Of a stretch of DNA of 64,000 nucleotides, positions 1 to 9,627 are shown piece by piece. This DNA is from Fuerstiella marisgermanici (GTDB lineage Bacteria; Planctomycetota; Planctomycetia; Planctomycetales; Planctomycetaceae). The position numbers were made by a program, and so were the translations under genes. The stretch is taken from contig NZ_CP017641.1 in the NCBI RefSeq assembly GCF_001983935.1, positions 8,730,001 through 8,794,000 on the forward strand, written 5' to 3'. Within the stretch, counting starts at the first letter, position 1; the number at the start of each line of letters is the position of its first letter. The notes below the pieces were generated by a model. The model saw only the letters and a list, made by a program, of their open reading frames with translations, searched no databases and was not told the DNA's origin.

Positions 1-1392
1 AAGAAGGCTTTGCAGCAACGCACGGTGGCTCTGGGTGCATTCAATACGGCGGTCGAATGGGCCGGAACCGATCTGAAGAATGTGCCCGGTACTCAGCCCT
101 TCAAAAAGCGACTGTTCGGCGCGGCTGTGGAAGGGCTAAATCGCCTGTCGGAAATCGCGGGCGACGACCGCCGTGATCTTGCCATCGCACGAGGCTACGC
201 TAAGGCGGGCGACGGGTTTCTTGAGGTTGGTCAGGCCAAGGACGCGAAGTCTCAGTACGAAGTCAGCCACGAAATTATTGAGCGGCTGGCGAAGAACGAA
301 CCAGATACGGCAGACCAGATTCACTTCCTTCGACTGGGCCGGTCGTTTCGAAACCTCGGCAGAGCAGAAATGAGTCTGTCGGGGCCGAAAGAAGCGTTGG
401 AGTGGCACAAGAAGGCGGCGGCGGTCCGGGAGAAAGCATTGCCGCTGCATGACGATCCGCTGTTCGTAAAACGCGAAATTGCGGAGAGTCTGGCGGACCT
501 TGGTCGTGCGTACCTGGAGCTGGGAAACGCGGCCGACGCCGAGACCGTGCTGGCTAAATGTGCCGAGTACCGGCAGCAACAGTTGAAGGTTACGCCGGAC
601 GACACAAATGCCATCAAAGACAACGCAGGACTGCTTCGGCAGTTGGGTCACCTTCAACTGGGACTCGGGAGGGTGGATCAGGCGATTTGCAGCCACGAGT
701 CGGCAGTGACGATGCTTGAACCCCTGACTCAGCGAGAATCCGCTTCATCAATCGATAAGATGAATCTCGCTTTGTTTCGCAGTGATCTGGCCGATGCTCA
801 ATTGATCGGCGATCAAAACGAAAACGCGATCGGGAACTATCTTCTGGCGGCGGAAGCGATTCGCGGTGTCCTTGAGAAGAACCCGAAATATATCACGGGC
901 AAAAAGTTCCTCGCGGGGGCGATGTACGGAATGTCAGTCGCAGAGACTCGGCTAAACAAACCGACAGCGACCGAACGTCTGAACGAATGCATCACGTTGC
1001 GACGTGAAATCTGCGAAGAAGCACCGTCGAACAAGGAATTTCAGCGAGCTTTAATGCAGGCGCTGGCACGAGCTGGCGAATCAAAAGAAGCGCTCAGCAT
1101 CGCAGAAGCTCAGCTTCAGGAGTTTCCGGACGACGGCGGGGTGCTGTACCAGGTTGCGTGCGCCTTTGCACTACTGGCGGGCGCTGATGATGCATCAGAA
1201 GAAGCCAGATCAGAAAATGGCGATCGAGCCATCGCGACATTGCAATCGGCCATCGACAACGGGCACGAGGGCCTGGCTTTAATGGCCATTGACCCCGACC
1301 TTGCCTCACTTCGCGATCGAAAGGACTTTAAGTCGTTGTTGGCCGGGGCTGATGCCGATCCTGCTGACGACGTTGATGATCCAATGCCGTAG
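1..1392 (+). CDS. TPR-repeat protein, 5' end outside window (probable C-terminal part of a planctomycetal Ser/Thr kinase)
   Basis: The reading frame is open from the first base, so the gene starts upstream; the TTG at 10 is only the first possible internal start. At least 460 residues are helical TPR-like repeats with alternating small and aromatic residues (for example near residues 65-90, 105-140, 160-190 and 205-235). The C-terminus has a run ending in IDPDLASLRDRKDF, a tail often seen on planctomycetal protein kinases that carry TPRs. The kinase domain itself is not in the window, so a stand-alone TPR protein is equally possible. It ends 22 bp from the convergent glycosyltransferase gene. 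Confidence 0.8.
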   Translation, partial: KKALQQRTVALGAFNTAVEWAGTDLKNVPGTQPFKKRLFGAAVEGLNRLSEIAGDDRRDLAIARGYAKAGDGFLEVGQAKDAKSQYEVSHEIIERLAKNEPDTADQIHFLRLGRSFRNLGRAEMSLSGPKEALEWHKKAAAVREKALPLHDDPLFVKREIAESLADLGRAYLELGNAADAETVLAKCAEYRQQQLKVTPDDTNAIKDNAGLLRQLGHLQLGLGRVDQAICSHESAVTMLEPLTQRESASSIDKMNLALFRSDLADAQLIGDQNENAIGNYLLAAEAIRGVLEKNPKYITGKKFLAGAMYGMSVAETRLNKPTATERLNECITLRREICEEAPSNKEFQRALMQALARAGESKEALSIAEAQLQEFPDDGGVLYQVACAFALLAGADDASEEARSENGDRAIATLQSAIDNGHEGLALMAIDPDLASLRDRKDFKSLLAGADADPADDVDDPMP

Positions 1393-1413
1393 CATTTGGG
1401 GATGTTGAATGGC

Positions 1414-3138
1414 TTATGCCACTGGCGTAAGCAAATCATACTTCAGCAGCCACGCCACCGTGGGGCGGATCTTTTTTTCGTGAACGCCAGCCTTCGCCAA
1501 CACGCCGCTTAATTGGTCCAGAGTTTGAGGTTCAACGGCAGCCCGCAGTACCTTCGTTAGCACTTCACCGTTTGTGCAGCGGGTCTCCGGCTCGTGCGTC
1601 ATCATGCTCAGCGACAAAATCGAACTCAATTCTGCAACGGCATCGGGCTTCGATTTGATCCTGGTTGATCCGTTCAGCCATTGAGTCGGGTAGCTGGCAA
1701 ACGACACGTCGACCGACGGGTATGCAGCAGGACGTTGACGAAAGTTCGGAACGTGCCCAGCCTGTGAAAGTGCTTTCGACGCGGCATCGAGTTGCTCGAT
1801 CTGCGACTGCCACATTGCTTCGTACTGGCGAATCACGTGGCTCCAGTCAAACATGGCGACAGCTCGCTGCCGCCCTGCTCTGCCCAATCGAGTTCGCAGT
1901 TGCGAATCTTCGCACAAGGCAGACAATGCCTGCGCCGCAGCGTCGGAACTAACGGTGACGGCCTGAGTGGATCGGGCCAGGAAATGGTCGTAATTGATTT
2001 CGCCGATCAGTAGCCTCGACGTGAGATCCGGCAGAGTGTTTTCGACGCTCCATGTGGGAATGCGGAAGCCGGTTTCGCCGTCGACAACGAGGTCGCGGTA
2101 GCCGTTCCAGTCTGACGCAATCACCGGCAGGCCGCTGGCCATAGCTTCGACAATGACCAAACCAAACGTTTCCTGAATGTTGTCAACCAGCGACAAAAAG
2201 ATGTCTGCTGCGTGCCACACACCGAAGCGCCGAGCGGAATCGAGCCCGTCGATAAAGTCGATTCTGACGTTGGGAGCGATCTCTGCCGCCGTTTTGTGAA
2301 AGGCTTTCGCTAGTGCGTCCGAATGGCTCCACCCACACATCAGCAACCGTATTCGTTTACTTCCCGCGCTAGCCGCCTTGGCTACCGCACGAAACATGGG
2401 AAACGGATGAGCCTTTGCGTGATGCGACAGGCGGCCCACAAACAGCACGGCAACTTCGTCATCCTCAATCTGCAGCGCTGCACGTTGGTCACGCCGTTCG
2501 CTGGGAGTGGCGGGGCGAAACTTCTGTGTGTCCACGCCCAGCGGAATTGTTTCCAGCCCAATCTTTGACGTTGGGTGGCCGCCGTGCCGTTCCTGCAAAT
2601 AGTCGGCGAACGTGTCCGTTACGGTTTCTACCATCCTTCTGACGGCGGTCGACGTACAGATCAGCCTGTCGTATTCCTCCCACGGATCTGTCACCAACCC
2701 ACGCAGCACTTCAACGGCTCGCGCGGTGCACAGTGTGTGAGTCACTCCGGAAAACGCGAGGCGATGCGGAGTATTGGTTTGGCGAGCCCACGCGTAGGCT
2801 GGATTCGGCGGGTTCGGAAAGTGCAGTAGTCGCGCGGGAGGATTGGCCAGAAATTCATCGTGGAATTTCGCCGCAGAAAATGTCCGCAGGCGACGTTGAA
2901 CGGACTGGCTGGACGGATGTGTGCGGCAAAATTCCTTTAGCAGTTCGTCTGCACCACTTCCCGCAGTGAGTGCAACCGTTTCGGACCAACGTCCATGGCG
3001 CAGGTAAGCGTCCAGAAACTCTTTGCCAGCGACCTGTCGCCCCATAAGTCCGGCTGGCCCACCAGACTTATTGGGCGCAGAAACGGTCGTCGATTCGACG
3101 TACCCACCCTGATCGAAATAAAGAGCAATCGGCTGCAT
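1414..3138 (-). CDS. GT-B fold glycosyltransferase (family 4 type) with extra C-terminal domain
   Basis: A retaining GT4-type glycosyltransferase that would move a sugar from an activated donor to a glycan or lipid acceptor. The C-terminal Rossmann half carries the family signature: ETFGLVIVEAMASGLPVIAS, with the EX7E glutamates, followed by a glycine-rich DGETGF turn. After the usual end of the fold come about 100 further residues that end in a small helical, winged-helix-like segment (KIRPTVAWLLKYDLL). I start at the ATG at 3138; an in-frame GTG at 3159 would add seven residues. Acceptor and pathway are not visible from the context. Confidence 0.8.
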   Translation of the reverse strand: MQPIALYFDQGGYVESTTVSAPNKSGGPAGLMGRQVAGKEFLDAYLRHGRWSETVALTAGSGADELLKEFCRTHPSSQSVQRRLRTFSAAKFHDEFLANPPARLLHFPNPPNPAYAWARQTNTPHRLAFSGVTHTLCTARAVEVLRGLVTDPWEEYDRLICTSTAVRRMVETVTDTFADYLQERHGGHPTSKIGLETIPLGVDTQKFRPATPSERRDQRAALQIEDDEVAVLFVGRLSHHAKAHPFPMFRAVAKAASAGSKRIRLLMCGWSHSDALAKAFHKTAAEIAPNVRIDFIDGLDSARRFGVWHAADIFLSLVDNIQETFGLVIVEAMASGLPVIASDWNGYRDLVVDGETGFRIPTWSVENTLPDLTSRLLIGEINYDHFLARSTQAVTVSSDAAAQALSALCEDSQLRTRLGRAGRQRAVAMFDWSHVIRQYEAMWQSQIEQLDAASKALSQAGHVPNFRQRPAAYPSVDVSFASYPTQWLNGSTRIKSKPDAVAELSSILSLSMMTHEPETRCTNGEVLTKVLRAAVEPQTLDQLSGVLAKAGVHEKKIRPTVAWLLKYDLLTPVA

Positions 3139-3209
3139 CGCCGTCTTGTACCAAAGCACGCGGCTTGCGGCGAGACAGTGCGATCACTGCCGTAATTGTG
3201 CAGGTCCCC

Positions 3210-3240
3210 CGGATAGCAGCAAGCTTTTCACTGCTATCCG
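3210..3240. terminator. strong hairpin between glycosyltransferase and CotH genes
   Basis: A perfect 10-bp inverted repeat, CGGATAGCAG and CTGCTATCCG, around an 11-nt loop. It lies 100 bp downstream of the CotH stop codon. Neither side has a clear T-run, so a factor-independent terminator is uncertain; it may instead protect an mRNA end. Confidence 0.35.
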
Positions 3241-3340
3241 TGTGGGGCAAGCGCAGCATGGGACAAGTACAGCCGAAGGCCGTTTGTGATGACGGCTGTT
3301 TTTCGGTAACAGAAGCAAAGTGGCGTCTGTTACATGCGTT

Positions 3341-5191
3341 CTACTTCAACAGGAAGTCGCGGCGTTGCTGGAAGAAGCTGCGGAGTGCTCGTGATGGTTC
3401 TTCACCATCTGCGTTCACTTCGTCCGCTGAGGTTGCTTTTTCGAAGGCGGCCAGTGACGTCAGCTTGCGAGTGTCTGCAGCCACTTCGTCGTGAATGAGT
3501 TGTGCCTGCCGAGCGACAACCGGCCCGATGTTCTTCCAGTCCATCGACTTTTCAGCGATTTGATGGACGTATTCCAGGTAGCGTTCTTTTAACTCGGGGA
3601 CCGCCAGTAAACGACTTCGCAGCGGCATCCGAGGATTGTCAATTCCGACCAGAGGATCGAGATCGACGCCACCATGTCCCGGCCCGCCAGGACCTCCTCG
3701 ACCGCCGCGTCCACCGGGAGGACCGAAACCGTCCGGCCCGCGACCTCCGCGATCTTCACGATTGCCTCGGCCTTCACGGTCTCCGCGTCCATCGCGATCA
3801 CCGCGTGGCGGTGGGTCTTGTCCGTCGCGACGGTCGTCAAATTCCGGTCGTCGTTCGGGACGTTCGCCGGACGGACCAAATTGACCTTCTGGTGATGGGC
3901 CGAATCCGGGGCCACCTCCGGGCGGCGGCCCAAACCCGCGCGGCGGACCGCCACTTTGGAACGCTTCATTCATGTCGTGAGGGATGATGTGAAATCGGCC
4001 ATCTTCGTTGCGGAAAATGCTGTAGTCGCTTGCACGAGTCCAGTAGCCATCGCTGTTAACCAGGGCGACGTCCAGTGCGAGAAACTTCAGAACGCCTTCG
4101 ATGTCCAGCATCGGTTCCAGCGCGGTTTCCAATTGTTCAAGTGGGGTTTCGTTCAATGTCCGGCAGAGTTCCACTAACGCATTCCACTCCTTCTTGCCGT
4201 CGTTCGATTTCATATCGAAGCGACTCTTGTATTCTTCCAGGCTGTCGCCCAGATACCGAAGTCCGCCATCACCGTTGGGGCTGCCTTCGACTTTCCAGCG
4301 AGTTCCCTTGGATGGCTTGTAGTTTTCTTTCAGGAATGTTTTGTCGAACTGCTGTGCGTTCACATACACGCCCCAGCTTTCGCCGTTGACGACGACTCGC
4401 ACGTGGTTCGCCTTCGGGGCCGGAACGTATTGCCGAGCGATTTCGGAATACAAAATGGTACTCATCATTGAGGCGTCGCCGTTGCTGTTCAGCAGGTTGA
4501 GTGTCTTATATCCGTACAGTCGCTGGTCTTCGTCGGCCATGTCGACGGAGATGTTAAACGAACGTTTGCTACCGGTCGGCACCATTCCGTAGGACGACTT
4601 GCCGCGAAAACGAACGCCCACGTTGGGATAAGTTTTTCCGTCGACCATCATTGTTGCGGCGACATCGACGTCCGTTCCGTGGAATTCTTCGAGTTCTTTT
4701 TCCCAGTCGTCGTTGGCGAAGGTGAGAAAGATTGTTCGCAGCACCTTTGCTTCGTACAGATCCGCGTCTTTAATTGGCTCAACGTCTTCAGGAGACACCT
4801 TGGGCCCCGGTGTTGCAGGTTCGCGCTGACCGCGCCCGCCTGGACCACCCCGGCCACCTGGCCCGCGTCCGGGAGGACCAAAGCCGCGACCTCGCCCGCG
4901 TTCTGGTTCGGGCTGAGACTTCAGAAATTCGCGAGCCGCCGCACGTTCTGTGTCGTTTAGCCAACCGTTGTCATCTTTGTCGAAGTCTTTGACAAGCTTA
5001 CGATCTTCGCGAGGACCGCCGGGCCCCCCCGGGCCAAATCCACCACGGCCGAACCCGCCTGGGCCACGATCATCAGCGGCACGCTGGTCGTCTCTTGGCG
5101 GATTGCCATCCCGAGGTGGTTGAGCGGCCACAATGCCGATCAGGCACGCAAGGCCAACAGCAGTCGTTATTTTCCACGGAAATGTATTCAT
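3341..5191 (-). CDS. secreted CotH-kinase family protein with EF-hand and a large Gly/Pro/Arg-rich insertion
   Basis: CotH proteins are atypical kinases known from spore coat and extracellular proteins. Residues 1-23 form a signal peptide ending at VAAQ. A single EF-hand-like loop (DKDDNGWLNDTE) lies near residues 70-82. The CotH core runs from about residue 145, with VGVRFRGKSSYG at 192-202, KTLNLLNSNGDASMM near 230, and the IIPHDMNEAF acidic motif at 402-411. Directly after that motif comes about 95 residues made almost only of G, P, R, D and E (413-507), and then the fold resumes. Low-complexity blocks also flank the EF-hand. The DUF4956 gene lies upstream on the same strand, 294 bp away. 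Confidence 0.85.
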   Translation of the reverse strand: MNTFPWKITTAVGLACLIGIVAAQPPRDGNPPRDDQRAADDRGPGGFGRGGFGPGGPGGPREDRKLVKDFDKDDNGWLNDTERAAAREFLKSQPEPERGRGRGFGPPGRGPGGRGGPGGRGQREPATPGPKVSPEDVEPIKDADLYEAKVLRTIFLTFANDDWEKELEEFHGTDVDVAATMMVDGKTYPNVGVRFRGKSSYGMVPTGSKRSFNISVDMADEDQRLYGYKTLNLLNSNGDASMMSTILYSEIARQYVPAPKANHVRVVVNGESWGVYVNAQQFDKTFLKENYKPSKGTRWKVEGSPNGDGGLRYLGDSLEEYKSRFDMKSNDGKKEWNALVELCRTLNETPLEQLETALEPMLDIEGVLKFLALDVALVNSDGYWTRASDYSIFRNEDGRFHIIPHDMNEAFQSGGPPRGFGPPPGGGPGFGPSPEGQFGPSGERPERRPEFDDRRDGQDPPPRGDRDGRGDREGRGNREDRGGRGPDGFGPPGGRGGRGGPGGPGHGGVDLDPLVGIDNPRMPLRSRLLAVPELKERYLEYVHQIAEKSMDWKNIGPVVARQAQLIHDEVAADTRKLTSLAAFEKATSADEVNADGEEPSRALRSFFQQRRDFLLK

Positions 5192-5485
5192 GGTCGCAGG
5201 TTCTCTTTTCGTTTCTGAAAGATGATTTCTCTATACAGAAGTCGCTCAACAAATGACCCACCCAAATGGGAGCACGGTTCATTCGAGGATGGCCGGTCCT
5301 GGACTGAGCGAGCTGAAGGAAACCTCGGGAGGTTCACTCGTTCCTCGCTCCAACCCCGGCCAGCCACCTCAGTCTCAATTCCACAAGTGTCTATTTTGTT
5401 TTTTCAATTGGTCCGGCGCCGCCTTTTGAGTCGGTGGAGAAAGGTTCCTGGGGCGAGGCAGTGGAGTGGATTTTGCCGCCCAGGA

Positions 5486-6157
5486 TCATCGTCGCAACTC
5501 AACGCTTTGAACGGGTTCGATGCGAGTGAGTTCTTCGATAAGGTCTGTTGGCTTGACGTTTGGTTTCAAACGGACTTTGTATTTGAAGTCGAAAACTTTG
5601 CCACGCTGGCCGGTCGCTCCGGACACGAGTTCAAACTTTTCCACGTATCTCTCGAACACAGATTCGTAGGAAGCATCTGGATTCGATCCCGCGGTGACCC
5701 GCAACGCCAGCTTCGAATTGGTTGTCACCCAGCAACCGCTGCTGCTGGCAGATGGTTTCACCAGAAACGCAGCAATGCCGACAACTACCATCCCAATTCC
5801 CGCGACGGGCATGCGGCCCGCGCCCACTGCCATACCAGTCAATACGGCGAAGATCACGAAAGCAATGTCGTGAGTGTCTTCCACAACGGTTCGGAACCGT
5901 ACGATCGACAAGGCTCCGACCAGTCCGAAGGCCCATGCCACATTCTGGCCGATGATCAGCGGCAGCAACGCACACAAAATCGACAGTAGCACCAGCGTCG
6001 CGGGGAATGTCGGCACGATGATTTCACGCGGCCGAACAAGTCGATAGATCCCGGCGATCATAAAGCCGCTTAGTAGAGCCATCGCCAGGCGGACGCCCAT
6101 TTCCGGGACGGGCAGGTCGGACGTTCCATAAAGACTTTGTCGCAGCCATTCCGGCAT
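5486..6157 (-). CDS. DUF4956 family integral membrane protein
   Basis: Four or so hydrophobic helices lie in the first 130 residues, with the DUF4956 hallmark AFGLVGALSIVRFRTVVED followed by HDIAFVIFAVLTGMAVGAG. The remaining roughly 90 residues form a soluble cytoplasmic domain. I choose the ATG at 6157 (MPEWLRQSLYG); an upstream in-frame start at 6244 would add 29 residues that do not look like the family. Genes of this family commonly sit with CotH proteins and VTC-type polyphosphate polymerase genes. The CotH partner is next door, but no VTC gene is present in the window. Function is unknown. Confidence 0.85.
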   Translation of the reverse strand: MPEWLRQSLYGTSDLPVPEMGVRLAMALLSGFMIAGIYRLVRPREIIVPTFPATLVLLSILCALLPLIIGQNVAWAFGLVGALSIVRFRTVVEDTHDIAFVIFAVLTGMAVGAGRMPVAGIGMVVVGIAAFLVKPSASSSGCWVTTNSKLALRVTAGSNPDASYESVFERYVEKFELVSGATGQRGKVFDFKYKVRLKPNVKPTDLIEELTRIEPVQSVELRR

Positions 6158-6398
6158 GAAGGGGGACTCCGCAAATGTTGGGTAGCCAATCGCACAGAAG
6201 GCAATGCGTGAAGAACGGTCAAACAGGGCCAGAGAAAATGACAAAAATCATTCAGGCAGCAAAGATCGCTTTATCAAAACCAAAGCGACGAGACGCACGA
6301 ATCCAGGGGCGGTCTGTCTGACGGTTAACCGTCCGAAGACTGGTTGGCCAGGATGCGGAATGGTGCTTGGATCTCAGTACATTGAGGAGATCGCGTGA

Positions 6399-8816
6399 TC
6401 ATTCACGGATCGCTGCCGCTGCCCGCACTTCGATTTGACGCATTCGCGGATCGTCGGCTGGCATGAACCCTGTGAGTAGCACGGAGGCTTCGGCGTGCAG
6501 GAGCTTGACTTCGATCCAGTCGAACCATGGAAACGGCATCGTGCCGACCGGGCCGTTCAGCATTTCGTCGGTCCAGCCGCTAATCGATTCCGCAGACCTC
6601 GCGAAGGCTTCCCGTGCTTCTTCGGCCTGGCCGTTTCGGTGGAGAGCCATCGCAAAACCTGGGTAGACGATATTGCGAGCAAACCAGCCCTGGTCGTTCA
6701 ACGCTTCTCGAAAACGTTCGATCGCTTTTGGAAAGTTTCCATCGCGATAGTGAGCTAGGCCAGCGATATACGTCACGGCTCCAAAGGGATGATCCACGCG
6801 CCGGCTGCGTCTCAAGTCATCTCCGCGTGGGGGGCCAAGAAGGTGTCCCATCGCCGATTGCCCCGGTGGATCAATTCCCCTGCGATCACCACCTGGCCTT
6901 CCACGACTTATTCGATTGTCAAAGCCGCCAGGACGCGGTGGACGACGTTCTTCGCCGTAACGATCTGGGTGCGACGCCCGTGACAGTAGGTATTCGGCCT
7001 GACTTGCCAGCTCCGTCGTATCGACGATCGGTTGTTGAGCCATCACGTAGCTGCGGATTTCTGCAATCGATATTGTTGCTGAATTTTGCTTCGCCAGTTC
7101 CAGCATACTCTTGCAGTAGTCGCGATAATTTTCTTCATCGCCAGTGTACAGGAACAATTGCGCAATGCCCCAGTTCGCGGGGTTGTTGGGAGGCACCCCA
7201 AGTTTTAGAGCGCGAGCAAAATCAGCCGCCGCAGGTTCCCATAATCCAACCTGAACCTGCAACGACGCTCGTTCCAGCCATGCATTGTAGTAGTTTGGTT
7301 GGACCTCGATCGCGGCAGTGTAGTCGCTGAACGCGGGCGACAACCGACCAGCATCTGCGTGAGCTCGACCGCTGGTGACCAGAATGTTGGCCTGCTTCAG
7401 CCGGTCTGCGAATTCTTCAATCTGCCTTTTGGCCAGGGTCGCTTCGTTTTCAGCCTGAACCGCATCCCGCAGAGCGACCTCCTTGGCATTGCGCTCGGAA
7501 ATCGCCTTCGCGGCCTGCCATACGCTGATTCCAATTCCCAACAGTAGCGACATCGCCACCAGGGACGCGGTGATGAGTACAACTTTGTTTCGGCGAGCCA
7601 GCTTCTTCAGTCGATAAAGTTGCGATGGGGGTCTCGCTTCGATCGCATCGTTGCTGAGGTATCGTTTTACGTCGGCGGCTAAAGAGCCCGCAGATTCGTA
7701 GCGTCGCCGCCGATCCTTTTCCATTGCCTTCATCGCGATCCAGTCCAGATCGCCTCGCACCAGGTGCGGAAACTTCACGGCAGGACCAGTTCGGACGGTT
7801 TCAATGGTGGAGGCCAGCTTGCCCAGCGTCGTTAAACGGTCGCTCGGGCGTGGCGGTTCTTCTTCTTTGATGATGCGTCGCAATTCGTCGTACGTTGCAC
7901 TGTTCATGCGATTGCCGTCGAACGGAGTCGTGCCGGTCAGCAGTTCGTACAACAGAACGCCCAACGAATAGATATCGCTGCGAGTGTCCACGTCCAGGCC
8001 ACTCATTTCTGCCTGCTCGGGACTCATATACAGCGGAGTTCCAATCATTGCGGTAAAGCGAGTATAGATCGTCTTGTCAGTCAGTCGTTGCCCGATGGCT
8101 TTGGCAACACCGAAGTCAATCACCTTGACGACTGGCTTGCCGTCGTGGGAGGTCACCAACACGTTGGAAGGTTTGATGTCTCGGTGGATTATTCCCTTCT
8201 GGTGAGCGTGCTGGACCGCCTGACAGACGGTGATAAACAGTTCAAGCCGAGCCTGGATGTCCAGATTTTGTTGATCGCAAAATTTCGTGATGGCGATCCC
8301 ACGCACAAGTTCCATCACGAAGTAGGGCCGCCCGGTTTCCGTGGTTCCCGCGTCGTAGACGGCAGCGATGTTGGGGTGATCCATCATCGCGAGTGCCTGA
8401 CGTTCTGCTTCGAACCGAGCTACGACTTCCTTCGTGTCCATGCCGGGCTTCAGAATTTTCAATGCCACTGTTCGTCGAACGGGCTCCGTTTGTTGGGCGA
8501 CAAAAACGAGCCCGAATCCGCCTTCGCCGATCTGTTCCATCAGCCGATAAGAATCAACAATCGTGCCTTCATCTTCGGTGATCGCTGTTTCTGTGATCAG
8601 CGTGTCTTCCAGCAAGTCGCCGTCGACAGGTCTCCATTCGGCAACCGGCGCATCCAGAGGATTGTCGGCGGTCTCATGCGCGTTCAGCAACTGCCTGACA
8701 GACGCCTGCAGTTTATCGTCGCTGCCGCACGCTTCGGCCAGAAACTGATCGCGGGCTTCGGCTGACTCATGATCAAGAGCCTGCAGAAAGATCGATTTTT
8801 CGGTGACTTCGGACAT
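6399..8816 (-). CDS. transmembrane Ser/Thr protein kinase with C-terminal TPRs
   Basis: A Hanks-type kinase of the PknB kind. The N-terminal 85 residues are a planctomycetal leader. The kinase domain spans about 92-390: glycine loop IGEGGFG (96-102), catalytic Lys120, HRDIKPSN at 211, DFG at 234, and SPE at 265. One membrane helix follows at about 412-434, then a coiled coil and a TPR region. The TPRs are interrupted at about 623-675 by a Gly/Arg/Pro-rich stretch unlike its surroundings. All catalytic motifs are intact, so it should be active. The ECF sigma gene lies 232 bp upstream on the same strand, a common planctomycetal pairing that suggests one signalling unit. Confidence 0.93.
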   Translation of the reverse strand: MSEVTEKSIFLQALDHESAEARDQFLAEACGSDDKLQASVRQLLNAHETADNPLDAPVAEWRPVDGDLLEDTLITETAITEDEGTIVDSYRLMEQIGEGGFGLVFVAQQTEPVRRTVALKILKPGMDTKEVVARFEAERQALAMMDHPNIAAVYDAGTTETGRPYFVMELVRGIAITKFCDQQNLDIQARLELFITVCQAVQHAHQKGIIHRDIKPSNVLVTSHDGKPVVKVIDFGVAKAIGQRLTDKTIYTRFTAMIGTPLYMSPEQAEMSGLDVDTRSDIYSLGVLLYELLTGTTPFDGNRMNSATYDELRRIIKEEEPPRPSDRLTTLGKLASTIETVRTGPAVKFPHLVRGDLDWIAMKAMEKDRRRRYESAGSLAADVKRYLSNDAIEARPPSQLYRLKKLARRNKVVLITASLVAMSLLLGIGISVWQAAKAISERNAKEVALRDAVQAENEATLAKRQIEEFADRLKQANILVTSGRAHADAGRLSPAFSDYTAAIEVQPNYYNAWLERASLQVQVGLWEPAAADFARALKLGVPPNNPANWGIAQLFLYTGDEENYRDYCKSMLELAKQNSATISIAEIRSYVMAQQPIVDTTELASQAEYLLSRASHPDRYGEERRPPRPGGFDNRISRGRPGGDRRGIDPPGQSAMGHLLGPPRGDDLRRSRRVDHPFGAVTYIAGLAHYRDGNFPKAIERFREALNDQGWFARNIVYPGFAMALHRNGQAEEAREAFARSAESISGWTDEMLNGPVGTMPFPWFDWIEVKLLHAEASVLLTGFMPADDPRMRQIEVRAAAAIRE

Positions 8817-9048
8817 GGCGTGGTCAGCAGTTTGGTTAGGAATGCACAGCAGAAAACTTCACGCCGCTATCACTTCGTCGCTTCACTGATTTCTGCTCAA
8901 CCGTGACAGGGCGTCATCGACCTCGTAAGAAAATCTCGAGAACCACTGAGCCGAATCCGCATTGGTGCGACGGCACAGCGGAGAAACGCGAGATACGTTG
9001 GTCGTCTGCTATCAATGCGAAAACTGCGTCGACGTCGGGCCACAAATT

Positions 9049-9627
9049 TTACGACTTGTCATCCTCGGCACCATCCATGGCTCGCTTCAGCCACGCTCGA
9101 GCATACGCCCAGTTGCGTTTTGTTGTGCGAGGGGACACTCCCAGCACTTTCGCGGTTTCCTCAATCGTCAGACCCGTGAAATAACGCAGTTCTACCATGC
9201 GAGCCATGTCTGGTTCGACTTCCGCAAATCGAGTCAACGCTTCGTCCAAAGCCAGCAGCGTGTCGCTGTTGTCCGGATGCAGCACGGCATCGTCGTCTCG
9301 CAGATCATGTCTTGCCTGATCGCCCCCTCGTTTGGCACTATTTTTCCGGCGAGCATTGTCGATCAGAATTCGCCGCATCGCTTCTGCGGCCGCTGCAAAA
9401 AAGTGGCCACGGTTGTCCCAATCCTGCCCGGACTCACTTCCGACCAAACGCATGAAGGCTTCGTGGACCAGGGCTGTCGGTTGCAACGTTTGCCCGACGG
9501 CTTCCTGAGACATGCGACTGGACGCCAGCTTACGAAGTTCTTCGTAAACCAATGGCAGCAACTGATTCGCTGCGTGAGGATCCCCGTCTTCAATGCGACT
9601 CAGAATTTGTGTGACATCACCTGACAC
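9049..9627 (-). CDS. ECF-subfamily RNA polymerase sigma factor (planctomycetal type)
   Basis: Sigma region 2 lies in the first half: ALVHEAFMRLVG, then NRGHFFAAAAEAMRRILIDNARR, the signature of the planctomycetal ECF group often linked to kinases. Region 4 is at the C-terminus, with the helix-turn-helix LTIEETAKVLGVSPRTTKRNW. It would direct RNA polymerase to a regulon, probably under control of the adjacent kinase rather than a classical anti-sigma factor, since none is next to it. I start at the GTG at 9627, with GAGAGG nine bases upstream; the TTG just before it (9630) is also possible. Confidence 0.9.
   Translation of the reverse strand: MSGDVTQILSRIEDGDPHAANQLLPLVYEELRKLASSRMSQEAVGQTLQPTALVHEAFMRLVGSESGQDWDNRGHFFAAAAEAMRRILIDNARRKNSAKRGGDQARHDLRDDDAVLHPDNSDTLLALDEALTRFAEVEPDMARMVELRYFTGLTIEETAKVLGVSPRTTKRNWAYARAWLKRAMDGAEDDKS

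Noticed and set aside
3502-3987. 161-codon plus-strand frame
   Set aside because: Antisense to the low-complexity insert of the CotH gene; composition is a shadow of Gly/Pro/Arg codons.
5222-5989. 255-codon plus-strand frame
   Set aside because: Overlaps the DUF4956 gene antisense and has no motif or ribosome site.
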